64,000 bases of DNA from Sinorhizobium fredii USDA 257 (GTDB taxonomy: Bacteria; Pseudomonadota; Alphaproteobacteria; Rhizobiales; Rhizobiaceae): the NCBI RefSeq assembly GCF_000265205.3, contig NC_018000.1, forward strand, positions 310,001 to 374,000, in the 5' to 3' direction. Each line of letters begins with the position of its first letter. Position 1 is the first letter of the stretch. A program made the position numbers and the translations under genes. A model generated the notes under the pieces. It made no database searches. It was not told where the DNA came from and worked only from the letters and a program-made list of their open reading frames with translations. Of this stretch, positions 8,146 through 17,463 are shown piece by piece.

Positions 8146-9135
8146 ATGAAAATTCTCAAATCATTGATGGTGACGGCCGCCGTCGCGGTCGCGCTCATGG
8201 CGAATGCCGCCCATGCGGAGAACAAGAAGATCGCGCTCGTCGTCAAGGCGCTCGGCATCGGCTTCTTCGAGGCTGCCAACAAGGGTGCCCAGGAAGCGGC
8301 CAAGGAACTCGGCGACGTCGAGATCATCTATACCGGCCCGACCTCGACGACCGCCGAAGGTCAGATCGAGGTGATCAACTCGCTGATCGCCCAGAAGGTC
8401 GATGCGATCGCGGTTTCGGCCAACGACACCGATGCTCTCGTGCCGGCGCTGAAGAAGGCGATGGACCGCGGCATCAAGGTCATTTCCTGGGACTCGGGTG
8501 TCGCCAAGGAAGGCCGGCTGATGCACCTCAACCCGTCGTCGAGCCCGCTGATCGGCAACATGATCATCAAGCTCGCCGCCGACAACCTGCCGGAAGGCGG
8601 CGACGTCGCCGTGCTCTCGGCCTCGGCCACCGCAACCAACCAGAACACCTGGATCGCCGAGATGAAGAAGGTCCAGGGCAACTACGAGGGCATCAATGTC
8701 GTGGCCACCGTCTATGGTGACGACCTGGCCGACAAGTCCTACCGTGAGACGCAAGGCCTCATCCAGTCCCATCCGAACCTGAAGGCGATCATTGCTCCGA
8801 CCTCAGTCGGCATCGTCGCGGCCGCTCAGGCCGTCACCGACGCCGGCAAGATCGGCCAGATCAACGTTACCGGTCTCGGACTGCCATCCGAAATGGCCGG
8901 TCATGTGAAGTCCGGCGCCTCGAAGTCCTTCGCGATCTGGAACCCGATCGACCTCGGCTATTCGGCGACGATGATCGCCTATGACATCATCAACGGTGCC
9001 GAAGCCAAGCCCGGCGCGGAGCTGAAGATGGGCCGCATGGGAACCGTCAAGCTCGACGACAATAACGAAGGCGCCATGGCCGACCCGTTCGTCTATGATG
9101 CCTCGAACGTTGAGGAATTCGCCAAGATCTTCTGA
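8146..9135 (+). CDS. rhaS: Rhamnose ABC transporter, periplasmic substrate-binding protein
   Basis: A 329-residue type-I periplasmic binding protein of the ribose/rhamnose (CUT2) class. An N-terminal signal peptide of 24 residues ends in NAAHA before ENKK. Typical CUT2 strings follow: VKALGIGFFEAANKGAQEAA, YTGPTSTTAEGQIE and ISWDSGVAKEG. It captures L-rhamnose in the periplasm for the RhaT/RhaP/RhaQ importer. The start at 8146 follows GGGAGGAG. It is separated from rhaR by a 127-base leader and from rhaT by a strong hairpin, which would let it be made in excess over the membrane parts. Confidence 0.95.
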   Translation: MKILKSLMVTAAVAVALMANAAHAENKKIALVVKALGIGFFEAANKGAQEAAKELGDVEIIYTGPTSTTAEGQIEVINSLIAQKVDAIAVSANDTDALVPALKKAMDRGIKVISWDSGVAKEGRLMHLNPSSSPLIGNMIIKLAADNLPEGGDVAVLSASATATNQNTWIAEMKKVQGNYEGINVVATVYGDDLADKSYRETQGLIQSHPNLKAIIAPTSVGIVAAAQAVTDAGKIGQINVTGLGLPSEMAGHVKSGASKSFAIWNPIDLGYSATMIAYDIINGAEAKPGAELKMGRMGTVKLDDNNEGAMADPFVYDASNVEEFAKIF

Positions 9136-9147
9136 TCTTCGATCATC

Positions 9148-9178
9148 GCCGGCGCAGGGGTGTGATCTCCGCGCCGGC
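9148..9178 (+). terminator. Intercistronic hairpin between rhaS and rhaT
   Basis: GCCGGCGC (9148-9155) and GCGCCGGC (9171-9178) form a perfect 8-bp GC stem around a 15-base loop, 12 bases after the rhaS stop. There is no following T-run, so it is more likely a partial attenuator or a 3'-end stabiliser of rhaS mRNA than a full terminator. Confidence 0.6.
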
Positions 9179-9223
9179 TGTCCATCCGGCTTCTGCCGGA
9201 GAGTCCCTGATGAACCGGCGGAA

Positions 9224-10768
9224 ATGGCTTTGCTTCACGATACCAAATCAGTAACGGCGACGCCCGCCATCACGCTTGAGGGCATATCGAAGTCCTTCCC
9301 AGGCGTGCGCGCACTCTCCGAAGTCTCTCTCGCGCTCTATCCGGGTTCGGTGACGGCGCTGATCGGCGAGAACGGTGCCGGCAAGTCGACGCTCGTCAAG
9401 ATCCTGACCGGCATCTACCAGCCGGAGTCCGGCGTGATCCGCGTCGCCGAGACGGAAACGACATTCCCGACCGCCCTTGCTGCGGCGCGCGCCGGCGTCA
9501 CCGCGATCCATCAGGAGACGGTCCTCTTCGACGAGCTCTCGGTCGCGGAAAACATCTTTCTCGGCCATGCCCCGCGCAACCGGTTCGGCTTGATCGACTG
9601 GAAGAAGCTGAACGCCGACGCCGCGGCTCTGCTGCACCGGGCAGGTGCGGACTTCGACCCGACGATCCGGCTGCGCGATCTCGGTATTGCCAAGAAGCAC
9701 TTGGTGGCGATCGCCCGCGCCCTCTCCGTCGACGCCCGCGTGGTCATCATGGACGAGCCGACGGCGGCGCTCTCGCACAAGGAGATCCACGAGCTCTATG
9801 CGCTGATCGAGCGGCTCAAGGCCGACGGCAAGGCAATCCTCTTCATCAGCCACAAGTTCGACGAGATCTTCCGGATCGCCGACCGCTACACGGTCTTCCG
9901 CGACGGGACGATGGTCGGCGAGGGGCTGATCGCCGACGCCAGCCAGGACGATCTCGTCCGCATGATGGTCGGCCGTGCCGTCGACTCCGTCTACCCGAAG
10001 AAGGAGGTCAAGATCGGTGAGCCGGTGCTGACCGTTTCCGGCTACCGCCATCCGACCGAATTCGAGGACATCAATTTCGAGCTGAGGCGCGGCGAGATCC
10101 TCGGCTTCTACGGTCTGGTCGGCGCCGGGCGCTCGGAGTTCATGCAGTCGCTCATCGGCATCACCCGGCCCTCGGCCGGTGCGGTCAAGCTTGACGGAAA
10201 TGTACTGGTGATCCGCAACCCGGCCGAGGCGATCCGCGCCGGCATCGTCTACGTGCCGGAAGAGCGCGGCCGGCAGGGCGCGATCATCGGCATGCCGATC
10301 TTCCAGAACGTCACCCTGCCGTCGCTCTCGCACACGTCACGCTCGGGCTTCCTGAAGCTTGCCAACGAATTTGCCTTGGCGCGCGAATACACCTCGCGCC
10401 TCGACCTGCGCGCCGCTTCGCTCGATCAGGACGTCGGCACACTCTCCGGCGGCAACCAGCAGAAGGTGGTGATCGCCAAGTGGCTAGCGACCAAGCCCAA
10501 AGTCATCATCCTCGACGAACCGACGAAGGGCATCGACATCGGCTCCAAGGCCGCCGTCCACGCCTTCATGAGCGAACTCGCGGCGCAGGGCTTGAGCGTC
10601 ATCATGGTCTCATCGGAAATTCCCGAGATCATGGGCATGTCGGACCGTGTCATCGTCATGCGCGAAGGCCGGATTGCCGGCCGCTTCGAGCGATCGGAAC
10701 TGACCGCAGAAAAGCTCGTGCGCGCAGCGGCCGGCATCGAAACGCAGCTTAGCGGGAGGGCCGCATGA
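9224..10768 (+). CDS. rhaT: Rhamnose ABC transporter, ATP-binding protein
   Basis: A 514-residue CUT2-type sugar ATPase with two fused ABC domains. The first has Walker A GENGAGKST (Lys54) and Walker B VIMDEPTAALS. The second has the degenerate Walker A GLVGAGRSEF usual for this family, a canonical LSGGNQQKV signature and ILDEPTKGIDIG. It energises rhamnose import by RhaP/RhaQ at the inner membrane. The ATG at 9224 places the protein at normal family length; longer upstream reading is shadow sequence. The stop overlaps the rhaP start (ATGA), indicating translational coupling. Confidence 0.95.
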   Translation: MALLHDTKSVTATPAITLEGISKSFPGVRALSEVSLALYPGSVTALIGENGAGKSTLVKILTGIYQPESGVIRVAETETTFPTALAAARAGVTAIHQETVLFDELSVAENIFLGHAPRNRFGLIDWKKLNADAAALLHRAGADFDPTIRLRDLGIAKKHLVAIARALSVDARVVIMDEPTAALSHKEIHELYALIERLKADGKAILFISHKFDEIFRIADRYTVFRDGTMVGEGLIADASQDDLVRMMVGRAVDSVYPKKEVKIGEPVLTVSGYRHPTEFEDINFELRRGEILGFYGLVGAGRSEFMQSLIGITRPSAGAVKLDGNVLVIRNPAEAIRAGIVYVPEERGRQGAIIGMPIFQNVTLPSLSHTSRSGFLKLANEFALAREYTSRLDLRAASLDQDVGTLSGGNQQKVVIAKWLATKPKVIILDEPTKGIDIGSKAAVHAFMSELAAQGLSVIMVSSEIPEIMGMSDRVIVMREGRIAGRFERSELTAEKLVRAAAGIETQLSGRAA

Positions 10769-11745
10769 TCACCAAGCTCCTCAAGAATCGCGAAATCCTG
10801 CTCGTCGTGGCGGTCGTCGTGCTGCTTGCCCTGATCGCCTTGCGCTTTCCTGGTTTCGTGGCGCCTTCGAATCTTGCCCGCGTCTATAACGACACGTCGA
10901 TCCTGATCATCCTGGCGCTCGGCCAGATGGCGGTGATCCTCACCCGATGCATCGATCTGTCGATGGCGGCGAACCTGGCGCTCTGCGGCATGGTTGCGGC
11001 CATGCTGAACGCGGCCTTTCCCGGCCTACCGATCCCGCTCATCATTCTTGCCGCCATGGCGCTCGGCGGTCTGCTCGGCATGATCAACGGAACGCTCGTC
11101 TGGAAGCTCGACATCCCGCCGATCGTCGTCACCCTCGGAACGCTGACGATCTATCGCGGCCTGATCTTTCTTCTGACCGACGGCAAGTGGATCAATGCGC
11201 ACGAGATGAGCGACACCTTCAAGGCCCTGCCGCGGCTGGCTCTTGCCGGCGTGCCGGTGCTCTCCTGGCTGTCGCTCCTGATGATCGCAGTGATGTTCCT
11301 GGTCATGGGCCGCACGCCGCTCGGTCGCGCCTTCTATGCGGTCGGCGGCAATCCGCATGCCGCCGTCTATACGGGGATCGATGTCGGCCGCACCCGTTTC
11401 TTCGCCTATTGCCTCTCGGGTACGCTCGCCGGCCTCTCCGGCTATCTCTGGGTGTCGCGCTATGCGGTCGCCTATGTCGATATCGCCGCCGGCTTCGAGC
11501 TCGACATCATCGCGGCCTGCGTTATCGGCGGCATTTCGATCGCCGGCGGCATCGGCTCGGTGGCAGGCGCCGTGCTCGGCGCGCTCTTCCTCGGCGTCAT
11601 CAAGAACGCGCTGCCGGTCATCAACATCTCGCCCTTTGCGCAGATGGCGATCTCCGGAACGGTGATCATCATCGCCGTTGCCGTCAACGCCCGGGCCGAG
11701 CGGCGCAAGGGCAGGGTCATTCTCAGGAAAGCGGAGGCGGTCTGA
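10765..11745 (+). CDS. rhaP: Rhamnose ABC transporter permease 1
   Basis: A 326-residue hydrophobic CUT2/RbsC-type permease with eight to ten predicted membrane helices. It has the family EAA-like region AVGGNPHAAVYTGIDVGRTR, and GGISIAGGIGSVAGAVLGAL near the end. Together with RhaQ it forms the heteromeric channel for L-rhamnose across the inner membrane. The start overlaps the rhaT stop by four bases and its own stop overlaps the rhaQ start, so rhaT-P-Q are tightly coupled. Confidence 0.94.
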   Translation: MITKLLKNREILLVVAVVVLLALIALRFPGFVAPSNLARVYNDTSILIILALGQMAVILTRCIDLSMAANLALCGMVAAMLNAAFPGLPIPLIILAAMALGGLLGMINGTLVWKLDIPPIVVTLGTLTIYRGLIFLLTDGKWINAHEMSDTFKALPRLALAGVPVLSWLSLLMIAVMFLVMGRTPLGRAFYAVGGNPHAAVYTGIDVGRTRFFAYCLSGTLAGLSGYLWVSRYAVAYVDIAAGFELDIIAACVIGGISIAGGIGSVAGAVLGALFLGVIKNALPVINISPFAQMAISGTVIIIAVAVNARAERRKGRVILRKAEAV

Positions 11746-12749
11746 TGGCGCACGCTCAACTCTCTCCCCGCAATATCCCGGATCGCCTCGAGGGGCGCGG
11801 CGCTCGCCTGATGAAGAGCTGGGAAACGCTGCTCATCGTGGTCGCGACCCTCATCTTCCTCGGCAATTCCTTTGCGTCGCCCTATTTCCTCGATCCATGG
11901 AATCTGTCCGACGCCACCTTCAACTTCACCGAAAAGGCGATGATCGCCTTCGCCATGGCGCTGGTGATCATCTCGGGCGAGATAGATCTCTCGGTCGCCT
12001 CGGTCATTGCACTCGCCTCGACGGCCATGGGCTATGCCGTGCAATTCGGATTCGACACGCCGGCACTCGTGGCGATCGGTCTCGGCGTCGGGCTTGTCTG
12101 CGGCGCCGTCAACGGCCTCTTGATCACCGGCCTCGGCCTGCCGTCGATCGTCGTGACGATCGGCACCATGAGCCTGTTTCGCGGCCTGTCCTTCATCGTT
12201 CTCGGCGACCAGGCGTTTACCGGCTATCCCGAAAGCTTCGCCTGGTTCGGCCAGGGTTATGTCTGGTGGGTCTTTTCCTTCGAGTTCACCCTCTTCGTGC
12301 TGCTCGCCGTCGTCTACGGCGTGCTCCTGCACAAGACGAATTTCGGCCGCGCCGTCTATGCGATCGGCAACAACCAGACGGCCGCGCTCTTTTCGGGCGT
12401 CCGCGTGGCGCGGGTGAAGTTCGCACTGTTCTTGCTGACCGGCCTGATGGCCGGGCTTGCCTCGATCTGCCTCACCTCCCGCCTCGGCTCGACCCGGCCT
12501 TCGATCGCGCTCGGTTGGGAGCTCGAGGTCGTCACCATGGTGGTGCTCGGCGGCGTCAACATTCTCGGCGGCTCGGGCACCATACCGGGCGTCGTGCTGG
12601 CGGCGCTGATCATGGGCATGGTCACCTTCGGCTTCGGCCTGTTGAACGTTCCCGGCATCGTCATGTCGATCTTCATCGGCCTGCTGCTGATCTCGGTCAT
12701 CGCCTTGCCGATCCTGTGGAAGCGCGCCCGCCGCCGTCTCGCGCACTGA
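11745..12749 (+). CDS. rhaQ: Rhamnose ABC transporter permease 2
   Basis: A 334-residue second CUT2 permease. It begins with a hydrophilic tail of about 28 residues and then runs through repeated membrane helices. Family strings include [35 protein letters not shown] and [20 protein letters not shown]. The start at 11745 shares one base with the rhaP stop (TGATG). It pairs with RhaP to make the import channel. Two non-identical permeases are normal for rhizobial rhamnose importers. Confidence 0.94.
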   Translation: MAHAQLSPRNIPDRLEGRGARLMKSWETLLIVVATLIFLGNSFASPYFLDPWNLSDATFNFTEKAMIAFAMALVIISGEIDLSVASVIALASTAMGYAVQFGFDTPALVAIGLGVGLVCGAVNGLLITGLGLPSIVVTIGTMSLFRGLSFIVLGDQAFTGYPESFAWFGQGYVWWVFSFEFTLFVLLAVVYGVLLHKTNFGRAVYAIGNNQTAALFSGVRVARVKFALFLLTGLMAGLASICLTSRLGSTRPSIALGWELEVVTMVVLGGVNILGGSGTIPGVVLAALIMGMVTFGFGLLNVPGIVMSIFIGLLLISVIALPILWKRARRRLAH

Positions 12750-12759
12750 GGTTTCTCCG

Positions 12760-13074
12760 ATGGAAAAATACGCCTTCCGCATGCGCCTCAACCCGGGCAT
12801 GGCCGAGGAATATAGAGCGCGCCATGATGCAATCTGGCCCGAACTGGTGGATCTGCTGAAAGACGCCGGCATCTCCGACTATTCGATCCATCTCGACGAG
12901 GAGACCAACCTGCTGTTCGGCGTGCTTTGGCGAGCAGAGGACCACAGGATGGCCGATCTGCCCTCGCATCCGGTCATGCGGAAATGGTGGGCCTACATGG
13001 CCGATATCATGGAAACCCGCGCCAATAACGAGCCGGTCGCCGTGCCGCTCCAGACCGTCTTCCACCTTAGCTGA
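12760..13074 (+). CDS. rhaU: L-rhamnose mutarotase
   Basis: A 104-residue protein of the RhaM/RhaU family (ferredoxin-like dimer) that interconverts alpha and beta anomers of L-rhamnose and so supplies the form used by the isomerase. The N-terminus [20 protein letters not shown] and the [12 protein letters not shown] segment are diagnostic. In R. leguminosarum the homologue is needed for growth on rhamnose. It sits between rhaQ and rhaK with a 10-base gap upstream and a 1-base gap downstream. Confidence 0.93.
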   Translation: MEKYAFRMRLNPGMAEEYRARHDAIWPELVDLLKDAGISDYSIHLDEETNLLFGVLWRAEDHRMADLPSHPVMRKWWAYMADIMETRANNEPVAVPLQTVFHLS

Positions 13075-13075
13075 C

Positions 13076-14446
13076 ATGAAGACCGTCGCCATCATCGATA
13101 TCGGCAAGACTAACGCCAAGGTCGCGTTGGTCGACCTCGAGCGTTTCGAGGAGATCGCCGTCCGCAAGATGCCCAATGTCGTCGTCGGGGAAGGTCTCTA
13201 CCCCCACTTCGACGTCGACCATCTCTGGCGCTTCATTCTCGACGGTCTCGCGGCGCTGCACCGTGAACACCCGGTGGAAGCGATCTCCGTGACGACGCAT
13301 GGCGCGACCGCTGTGCTGCTCGACGCTGCCGGTGGACTCGCGCTGCCTGTCCTCGACTACGAGTTTGCCGGACCGGACGCGCTCGCCGAGGAATATGGCC
13401 AGGCACGCCCGCCCTTCTCTGAAACCGGATCGGCACGCCTGCCGATGGGGCTCAATGTCGGCGCGCAGCTCTTCTGGCAGCAGCGGCTGTTTCCGGAGTA
13501 CTTCGACAGGGTCGCGACCATCGTGACCTATGCGCAATACTGGTCCTACCGCCTCACCGGCGTGGCAACGAACGAACTGACCTCGCTCGGCTGCCACACC
13601 GATCTGTGGAACCCCAAGGCGGCGACGTTCTCGACATTGACCGAGGCGCAGGGCTGGACACCACTCTTTGCGCCCGTTCGCAAGGCGGGCGACGTGATCG
13701 GGGGATTGCTGCCGCCCTTGGCCGCGGCAACGGGCCTGCCATCCGGGCTGCCGGTCTATTGCGGCATTCACGATTCGAACGCCTCGCTTCTGCCGCATCT
13801 CTTGACGCGGCGCGCGCCTTTCTCCGTCGTCTCGACGGGAACCTGGGTGGTCATGCTGGCGGTTGGCGGCGACCAAGTGGAGCTAGATGAAACCCGCGAC
13901 ACGTTGATCAATGTCAACGCGCTTGGCGAACCGGTGCCCTCCGCCCGCTTCATGGGCGGCCGCGCCTTCTCGATGCTCGTCGGCGACAATCCGCCGGAGG
14001 TCTCGGCCGAGGCCGAGGCGCGCGTTTTTGCGGAAGGCTGCATGCTACTGCCGTCGGTGCCGGGCGGCTCCGGTCCCTTTCCCTCGGCACGGTCGCGCTG
14101 GACGGTGGATGAAGCAGGGCTCACCCCTGCCGAGCGGCTCGCCGCCGTTTCGTTCCATCTCGCCCTGATGACGGCGACCTGCCTCGATCTCATCGGCGCC
14201 AGGGGGGGAATCGTCGTGGAGGGGCCTTTCGCGGTAAATTCGGCCTATCTGCGGATGCTGGCCGCTGCGACCGGCCGGTCGGTGCTCGTCAACAGGCTGA
14301 GCAGCACCGGAACGAGCCTCGGTGCCGCCTGCCTTGTCGCAGGTGCCCACATCCGGACCGGGGCGGAAGCCCTCTCGGCAGCAATTCCGCAAGCCTATGT
14401 CGATTATGCGCGGGAATGGCAACGCTTGACCGCCGAGCATGTATAG
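13076..14446 (+). CDS. rhaK: Rhamnulokinase / sugar kinase of the FGGY family
   Basis: A 456-residue FGGY-type kinase. The N-terminal phosphate-binding motif is IIDIGKTNAKVALVD, and the central adenosine-binding region includes VSTGTWVVML. It phosphorylates rhamnulose to rhamnulose-1-phosphate, the RhaD substrate. In R. leguminosarum RhaK has also been shown to be required for activity of the rhamnose ABC transporter, so the kinase may couple uptake to metabolism here as well. It begins one base after the rhaU stop and is the last gene of the operon. No clear terminator follows. Confidence 0.93.
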   Translation: MKTVAIIDIGKTNAKVALVDLERFEEIAVRKMPNVVVGEGLYPHFDVDHLWRFILDGLAALHREHPVEAISVTTHGATAVLLDAAGGLALPVLDYEFAGPDALAEEYGQARPPFSETGSARLPMGLNVGAQLFWQQRLFPEYFDRVATIVTYAQYWSYRLTGVATNELTSLGCHTDLWNPKAATFSTLTEAQGWTPLFAPVRKAGDVIGGLLPPLAAATGLPSGLPVYCGIHDSNASLLPHLLTRRAPFSVVSTGTWVVMLAVGGDQVELDETRDTLINVNALGEPVPSARFMGGRAFSMLVGDNPPEVSAEAEARVFAEGCMLLPSVPGGSGPFPSARSRWTVDEAGLTPAERLAAVSFHLALMTATCLDLIGARGGIVVEGPFAVNSAYLRMLAAATGRSVLVNRLSSTGTSLGAACLVAGAHIRTGAEALSAAIPQAYVDYAREWQRLTAEHV

Positions 14447-14531
14447 GGCGGCTGCAGTCGCAAATGCCTGTCCATAGATCGATGAAGTAGAACCGACGGA
14501 TCTTCTTGGGAGCTGGCCAGGCGACCGACCG

Positions 14532-14642
14532 TCAGAAAATGTTTCGATCCGCTGCTCGTCTATGTTCGAGATTGATGACGATGGAGATCGCCGTCATTGC
14601 GAGGATTGCGGTAGTAGCGGCGCTAATTCCAAGAACAATCAT
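14532..14642 (-). CDS. Possible 36-residue small membrane protein
   Basis: An ATG at 14642 on the minus strand opens 36 codons. The peptide has one uninterrupted hydrophobic stretch (residues 2-23, for example AATTAILAMTAISIVI) followed by a charged, positively biased tail (LEHRRAADRNIF). That is the layout of a single-pass small membrane protein with a cytoplasmic C-terminus. The ribosome-binding site is weak (GGAT about 10 bases upstream). It would be divergent to icpA and convergent with rhaK. No family is recognised. Confidence 0.35.
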   Translation of the reverse strand: MIVLGISAATTAILAMTAISIVINLEHRRAADRNIF

Positions 14643-14948
14643 TGCTCATATCCGTGGGCGCATCTTCATGATGTCGCCTTGTGCCTGTGATGGTCCAGCT
14701 CGCGCGGTTCGCGCCCATTTGACACCTGCTTCGATACTGGACGGCAAGTAGAACCGCAATTCTAAACTCTTGTGATTAAAAACCTGTTGTCTTCCGCACA
14801 GTAAAACGGTGCAAGACCGCGGCGAATAACGTCTTGGTTGAATTTTAGCGATTCCGATTACGGGCCAGGAACCGTTAACCTTCAAGCAAGGAATTAACCA
14901 TAAACATGGTCCCACACGTCGGAATTAGGAAGTCTCAGCTTCTCTCAA

Positions 14949-14990
14949 GGCATGATGCCGTACCGCCGTACCGGTTCCGGTCCGGTATGC
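14949..14990 (+). promoter_or_regulatory. Flagellin-type promoter motif upstream of icpA operon
   Basis: GGCATGATGCCG (14949-14960) is followed after 21 bases by CCGGTATGC (14982-14990), with an internal ACCGG between. The same arrangement lies before all four flagellin genes in this window. It is about 150 bases upstream of the icpA start. The role as a promoter or activator site is inferred from this recurrence. Confidence 0.6.
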
Positions 14991-15138
14991 ATTTCCACCG
15001 AAATTACTTGCGAGATGGACGATCAAGAATGCTCAGGCGCGCCGGTCTTACCGACTGGGCGTGACCGGCCACAGCCCGTTCAGCGGGCCACATCTCCCCC
15101 AAGGCTAATTTCGACTACGCATCAGGCCGGGGAACAGC

Positions 15139-16752
15139 GTGCAGCAGGAAGCGTCAGAACAGGCAAGGAAGAGCCAGGCAGGCAGCTTGCTCGAGCGCCT
15201 GCGCTTTGCCGGCCTCGACGAAGCAGCCTGTGCGCTTCTGCGTGATCATCGCCAGGCCCTGTCGCCGCGCATAGAGCTTGCGCTGCGCGACCTTTTCCAT
15301 CGACTGCAGACCAATCCGGACGCCATTCGCCATTTCGACAACGATCGCCAGCTCGACCGGCTTCACGATCTTCAATCTTCGCACTGGAATGTGCTGACCG
15401 ATGCCCGTTTCGACGGGCTCTATGCCGAGCGCGTCAAGGTGCTCGCCGACACGGAAGCCCGCATGGGCCTCGACCCGCGCTGGCAACTTGCAAGCCATGC
15501 GGTCGTGCTGGAGCATCTCATCGTCGGCGCCATCGAGGAGGCCTGGCCCAAATCCCTGCTTCCGTTCGGCAAGGCACGCAGGAACGAGCTCTGCCGTCTC
15601 GTCGCCGCACTCGTCCGCGCCGCCTGCGTCGACAGCGAGATTGCGGTGTCGCTTCGCTTCAACGCGCTCCGCCAGCAGCAACAGCGCCAGCTCTCGGAGC
15701 AGCGCAAGGGCGACGAGTCCGAAGTCACGGCGCTCTTTTCGGACTTCATCCAGGCACTCGGCACCGGTGACCTCGGCGCTCGCCTCCCGACGGACGCGCC
15801 GGACGTCTATCGGCCGATCGTTGCCGGGCTGAATGCCGCCCTGGATCAGATCCAGCAAGCCCTCCTGTCCGGAGACAAACGCGCCGCGGCCGCCGAGAGC
15901 ATGGTGGAAAGTCTTCGCAGCCGCACGAGTGAGTTTTCCGGCTCGGCCGGCGGCGAGGCCGAGGCACTGACCGGCCAGGTCGCAGCGCTTGGTGCGATGA
16001 CCGATCGCATGCGCTCGGGCGCGATGAGGATCAGCGCGGCCGAGGCCAAGACCAACGAGACGCGCCACGCGGCCGAACGCAGCGGCGAGATCGCCGGCCA
16101 GGCAATTTCCGCCATGGCCGATATCGAAGCTTCTGCGGAAAAGATCGGCCAGATCATCGGCGTGATCGACGAGATCGCCTTCCAGACCAATCTTCTGGCC
16201 CTGAATGCCGGCATCGAGGCGGCACGCGCCGGCGACAGCGGCCGGGGCTTCGCGGTCGTCGCCCAGGAGGTGAGAGCGCTTGCGCAGCGCTCGGGCGAAG
16301 CGGCGCGCGAGATTAAGCAGCTCGTCAACGGCACGAAGTCGCAGGTCGAAGCCGGCGTCGAGATCGTCGGTCAGACGCAGAACGCGATCAGCAGCATCGT
16401 CGACCAGGTGATCTCCATCAATGCCGCCGTCTCCGGCATCGCCCGTGAGGCGGAATCCCAGGTTGGCGATCTGGCCGCTGCGGCCTCAGACATCGGCGGC
16501 ATCTCGAAGGCGATGAGCCGAAGCGCGGCGCTCGCCGGCGAGGCAGCGGCTTCGACCGAGGATCTTCACGGCACCATTTTGGAGTTGGGACAGACGATCC
16601 GTCGCTTTCGCTTCGAGCGCCAGGCCGGATTGAGGGCTTCGACATTCGCCCTGCCGCCCGCGCTTCCGCCGCAAATTGATGAGGACGAAGCAGCGATGCC
16701 GTTCAGCGATGACGCCGCCTCCGGGCGGCAGGTCGCCGCCTGGCGGCGCTAG
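15139..16752 (+). CDS. icpA: Soluble globin-domain chemoreceptor IcpA
   Basis: A 537-residue methyl-accepting chemotaxis protein without membrane segments. Residues about 15-170 fit a globin-coupled-sensor fold ([20 protein letters not shown], then RMGLDPRW). Residues about 250-500 form the coiled-coil signalling domain with the hairpin tip [21 protein letters not shown] that binds CheW/CheA. At the place where heme-binding members have the proximal His (HxRIG), this protein has Glu106 (TEARMGL), so heme binding is doubtful. The start is a GTG at 15139 after GGGGAA. It is first in the chemotaxis operon and by position is the internal (cytoplasmic) receptor of S. meliloti. Confidence 0.9.
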   Translation: MQQEASEQARKSQAGSLLERLRFAGLDEAACALLRDHRQALSPRIELALRDLFHRLQTNPDAIRHFDNDRQLDRLHDLQSSHWNVLTDARFDGLYAERVKVLADTEARMGLDPRWQLASHAVVLEHLIVGAIEEAWPKSLLPFGKARRNELCRLVAALVRAACVDSEIAVSLRFNALRQQQQRQLSEQRKGDESEVTALFSDFIQALGTGDLGARLPTDAPDVYRPIVAGLNAALDQIQQALLSGDKRAAAAESMVESLRSRTSEFSGSAGGEAEALTGQVAALGAMTDRMRSGAMRISAAEAKTNETRHAAERSGEIAGQAISAMADIEASAEKIGQIIGVIDEIAFQTNLLALNAGIEAARAGDSGRGFAVVAQEVRALAQRSGEAAREIKQLVNGTKSQVEAGVEIVGQTQNAISSIVDQVISINAAVSGIAREAESQVGDLAAAASDIGGISKAMSRSAALAGEAAASTEDLHGTILELGQTIRRFRFERQAGLRASTFALPPALPPQIDEDEAAMPFSDDAASGRQVAAWRR

Positions 16753-16781
16753 TTTCAGGGAACAGGTCAGCCGAGGACAGA

Positions 16782-17075
16782 ATGGCCAGCAGGAACACCG
16801 CAAAGAAATCGCTGAAGCTCGCTTCGGTCTTGGACCTGAACGAGGCGACGGCGCTGCATGAAAGGCTGCTATCGCTCAAGGGGTCGCCGGTCGAGATCGA
16901 TGCTTCCGCCGTCGAGCGGGTCGGAACGCTCTGCGCACAGGTGCTGATGGCCGGCGCAAGACGTTGGGAAGAGGATCGGTTGTCCTTCACCTTCGCCAAG
17001 GTGTCGGACGCTTTCGTTAAAACGACACAGCTCATCGGGGTGGACATTGCGCCCCTGATGGCAAAGGAGATTTGA
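16782..17075 (+). CDS. cheS: CheS, CheA-associated STAS-like protein
   Basis: A 97-residue protein with the STAS-domain pattern: strand VLDLNEATALHERLLSLKG, then VEIDASAVERVGTLCAQVLM, then LSFTFAKVSDAFVKTTQLIG. Size and position between icpA and cheY1 match S. meliloti CheS. That protein binds CheA and increases its binding of phosphorylated CheY1, which drains phosphate from the system and so ends the signal in a bacterium without CheZ. The start at 16782 has only modest upstream purines. It lies 29 bases after icpA and 3 bases before cheY1. Confidence 0.88.
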   Translation: MASRNTAKKSLKLASVLDLNEATALHERLLSLKGSPVEIDASAVERVGTLCAQVLMAGARRWEEDRLSFTFAKVSDAFVKTTQLIGVDIAPLMAKEI

Positions 17076-17078
17076 GAA

Positions 17079-17444
17079 ATGAAGAAGAGAGTTCTGACTG
17101 TGGACGACTCCCGGACAATCCGGAACATGCTTCTTGTCACCCTCAACAATGCCGGCTTCGAAACGATCCAGGCGGAGGATGGCGTCGAAGGCCTCGAAGT
17201 GCTGGAGACCGCCAATCCGGACGTGATCGTCACGGACATCAACATGCCCCGCCTCGATGGCTTCGGCTTCATCGAGGGCGTGCGCAAGAACGACCGCTAT
17301 CGCGCCGTTCCCATCCTCGTGCTCACCACCGAAAGCGACGCCGAGAAGAAGAACCGTGCGCGGCAGGCGGGCGCCACCGGCTGGATCGTCAAACCGTTCG
17401 ACCCGACCAAGCTGATCGATGCCATCGAGCGCGTAACGGCCTGA
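17079..17444 (+). CDS. cheY1: Chemotaxis response regulator CheY1
   Basis: A 121-residue single-domain receiver. The acidic pair Asp9/Asp10 (TVDDSRTI), the phosphorylation site Asp53 (VTDINMPRLDG), Thr83 (VLTTESD) and Lys105 (IVKPFD) are all present. In S. meliloti the first CheY acts mainly as a phosphate sink that takes phosphate from CheA, while CheY2 controls motor speed. The assignment as CheY1 is by order in the operon. It follows cheS by 3 bases with a GGAGATTTGAGAA ribosome-binding site. Confidence 0.95.
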   Translation: MKKRVLTVDDSRTIRNMLLVTLNNAGFETIQAEDGVEGLEVLETANPDVIVTDINMPRLDGFGFIEGVRKNDRYRAVPILVLTTESDAEKKNRARQAGATGWIVKPFDPTKLIDAIERVTA

Positions 17445-17463
17445 AATCCGAGGGTAGCCTCCA

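Larger units (their letters stand above)
14447..15138. other. Intergenic region rhaK-icpA
   Basis: This is 692 bases with lower GC than its surroundings. I find no long convincing gene. It holds one possible small membrane-protein frame on the minus strand (14532-14642), a GTTAACC-rich part (around 14870-14900) and the icpA promoter-like motif at 14949-14990. The chemotaxis operon promoter must lie here. Confidence 0.6.

Noticed and set aside
14506..14751. Plus-strand frame of 81 codons between rhaK and icpA
   Set aside because: Mixed composition, no good ribosome-binding site, and it overlaps the better minus-strand small membrane-protein candidate.
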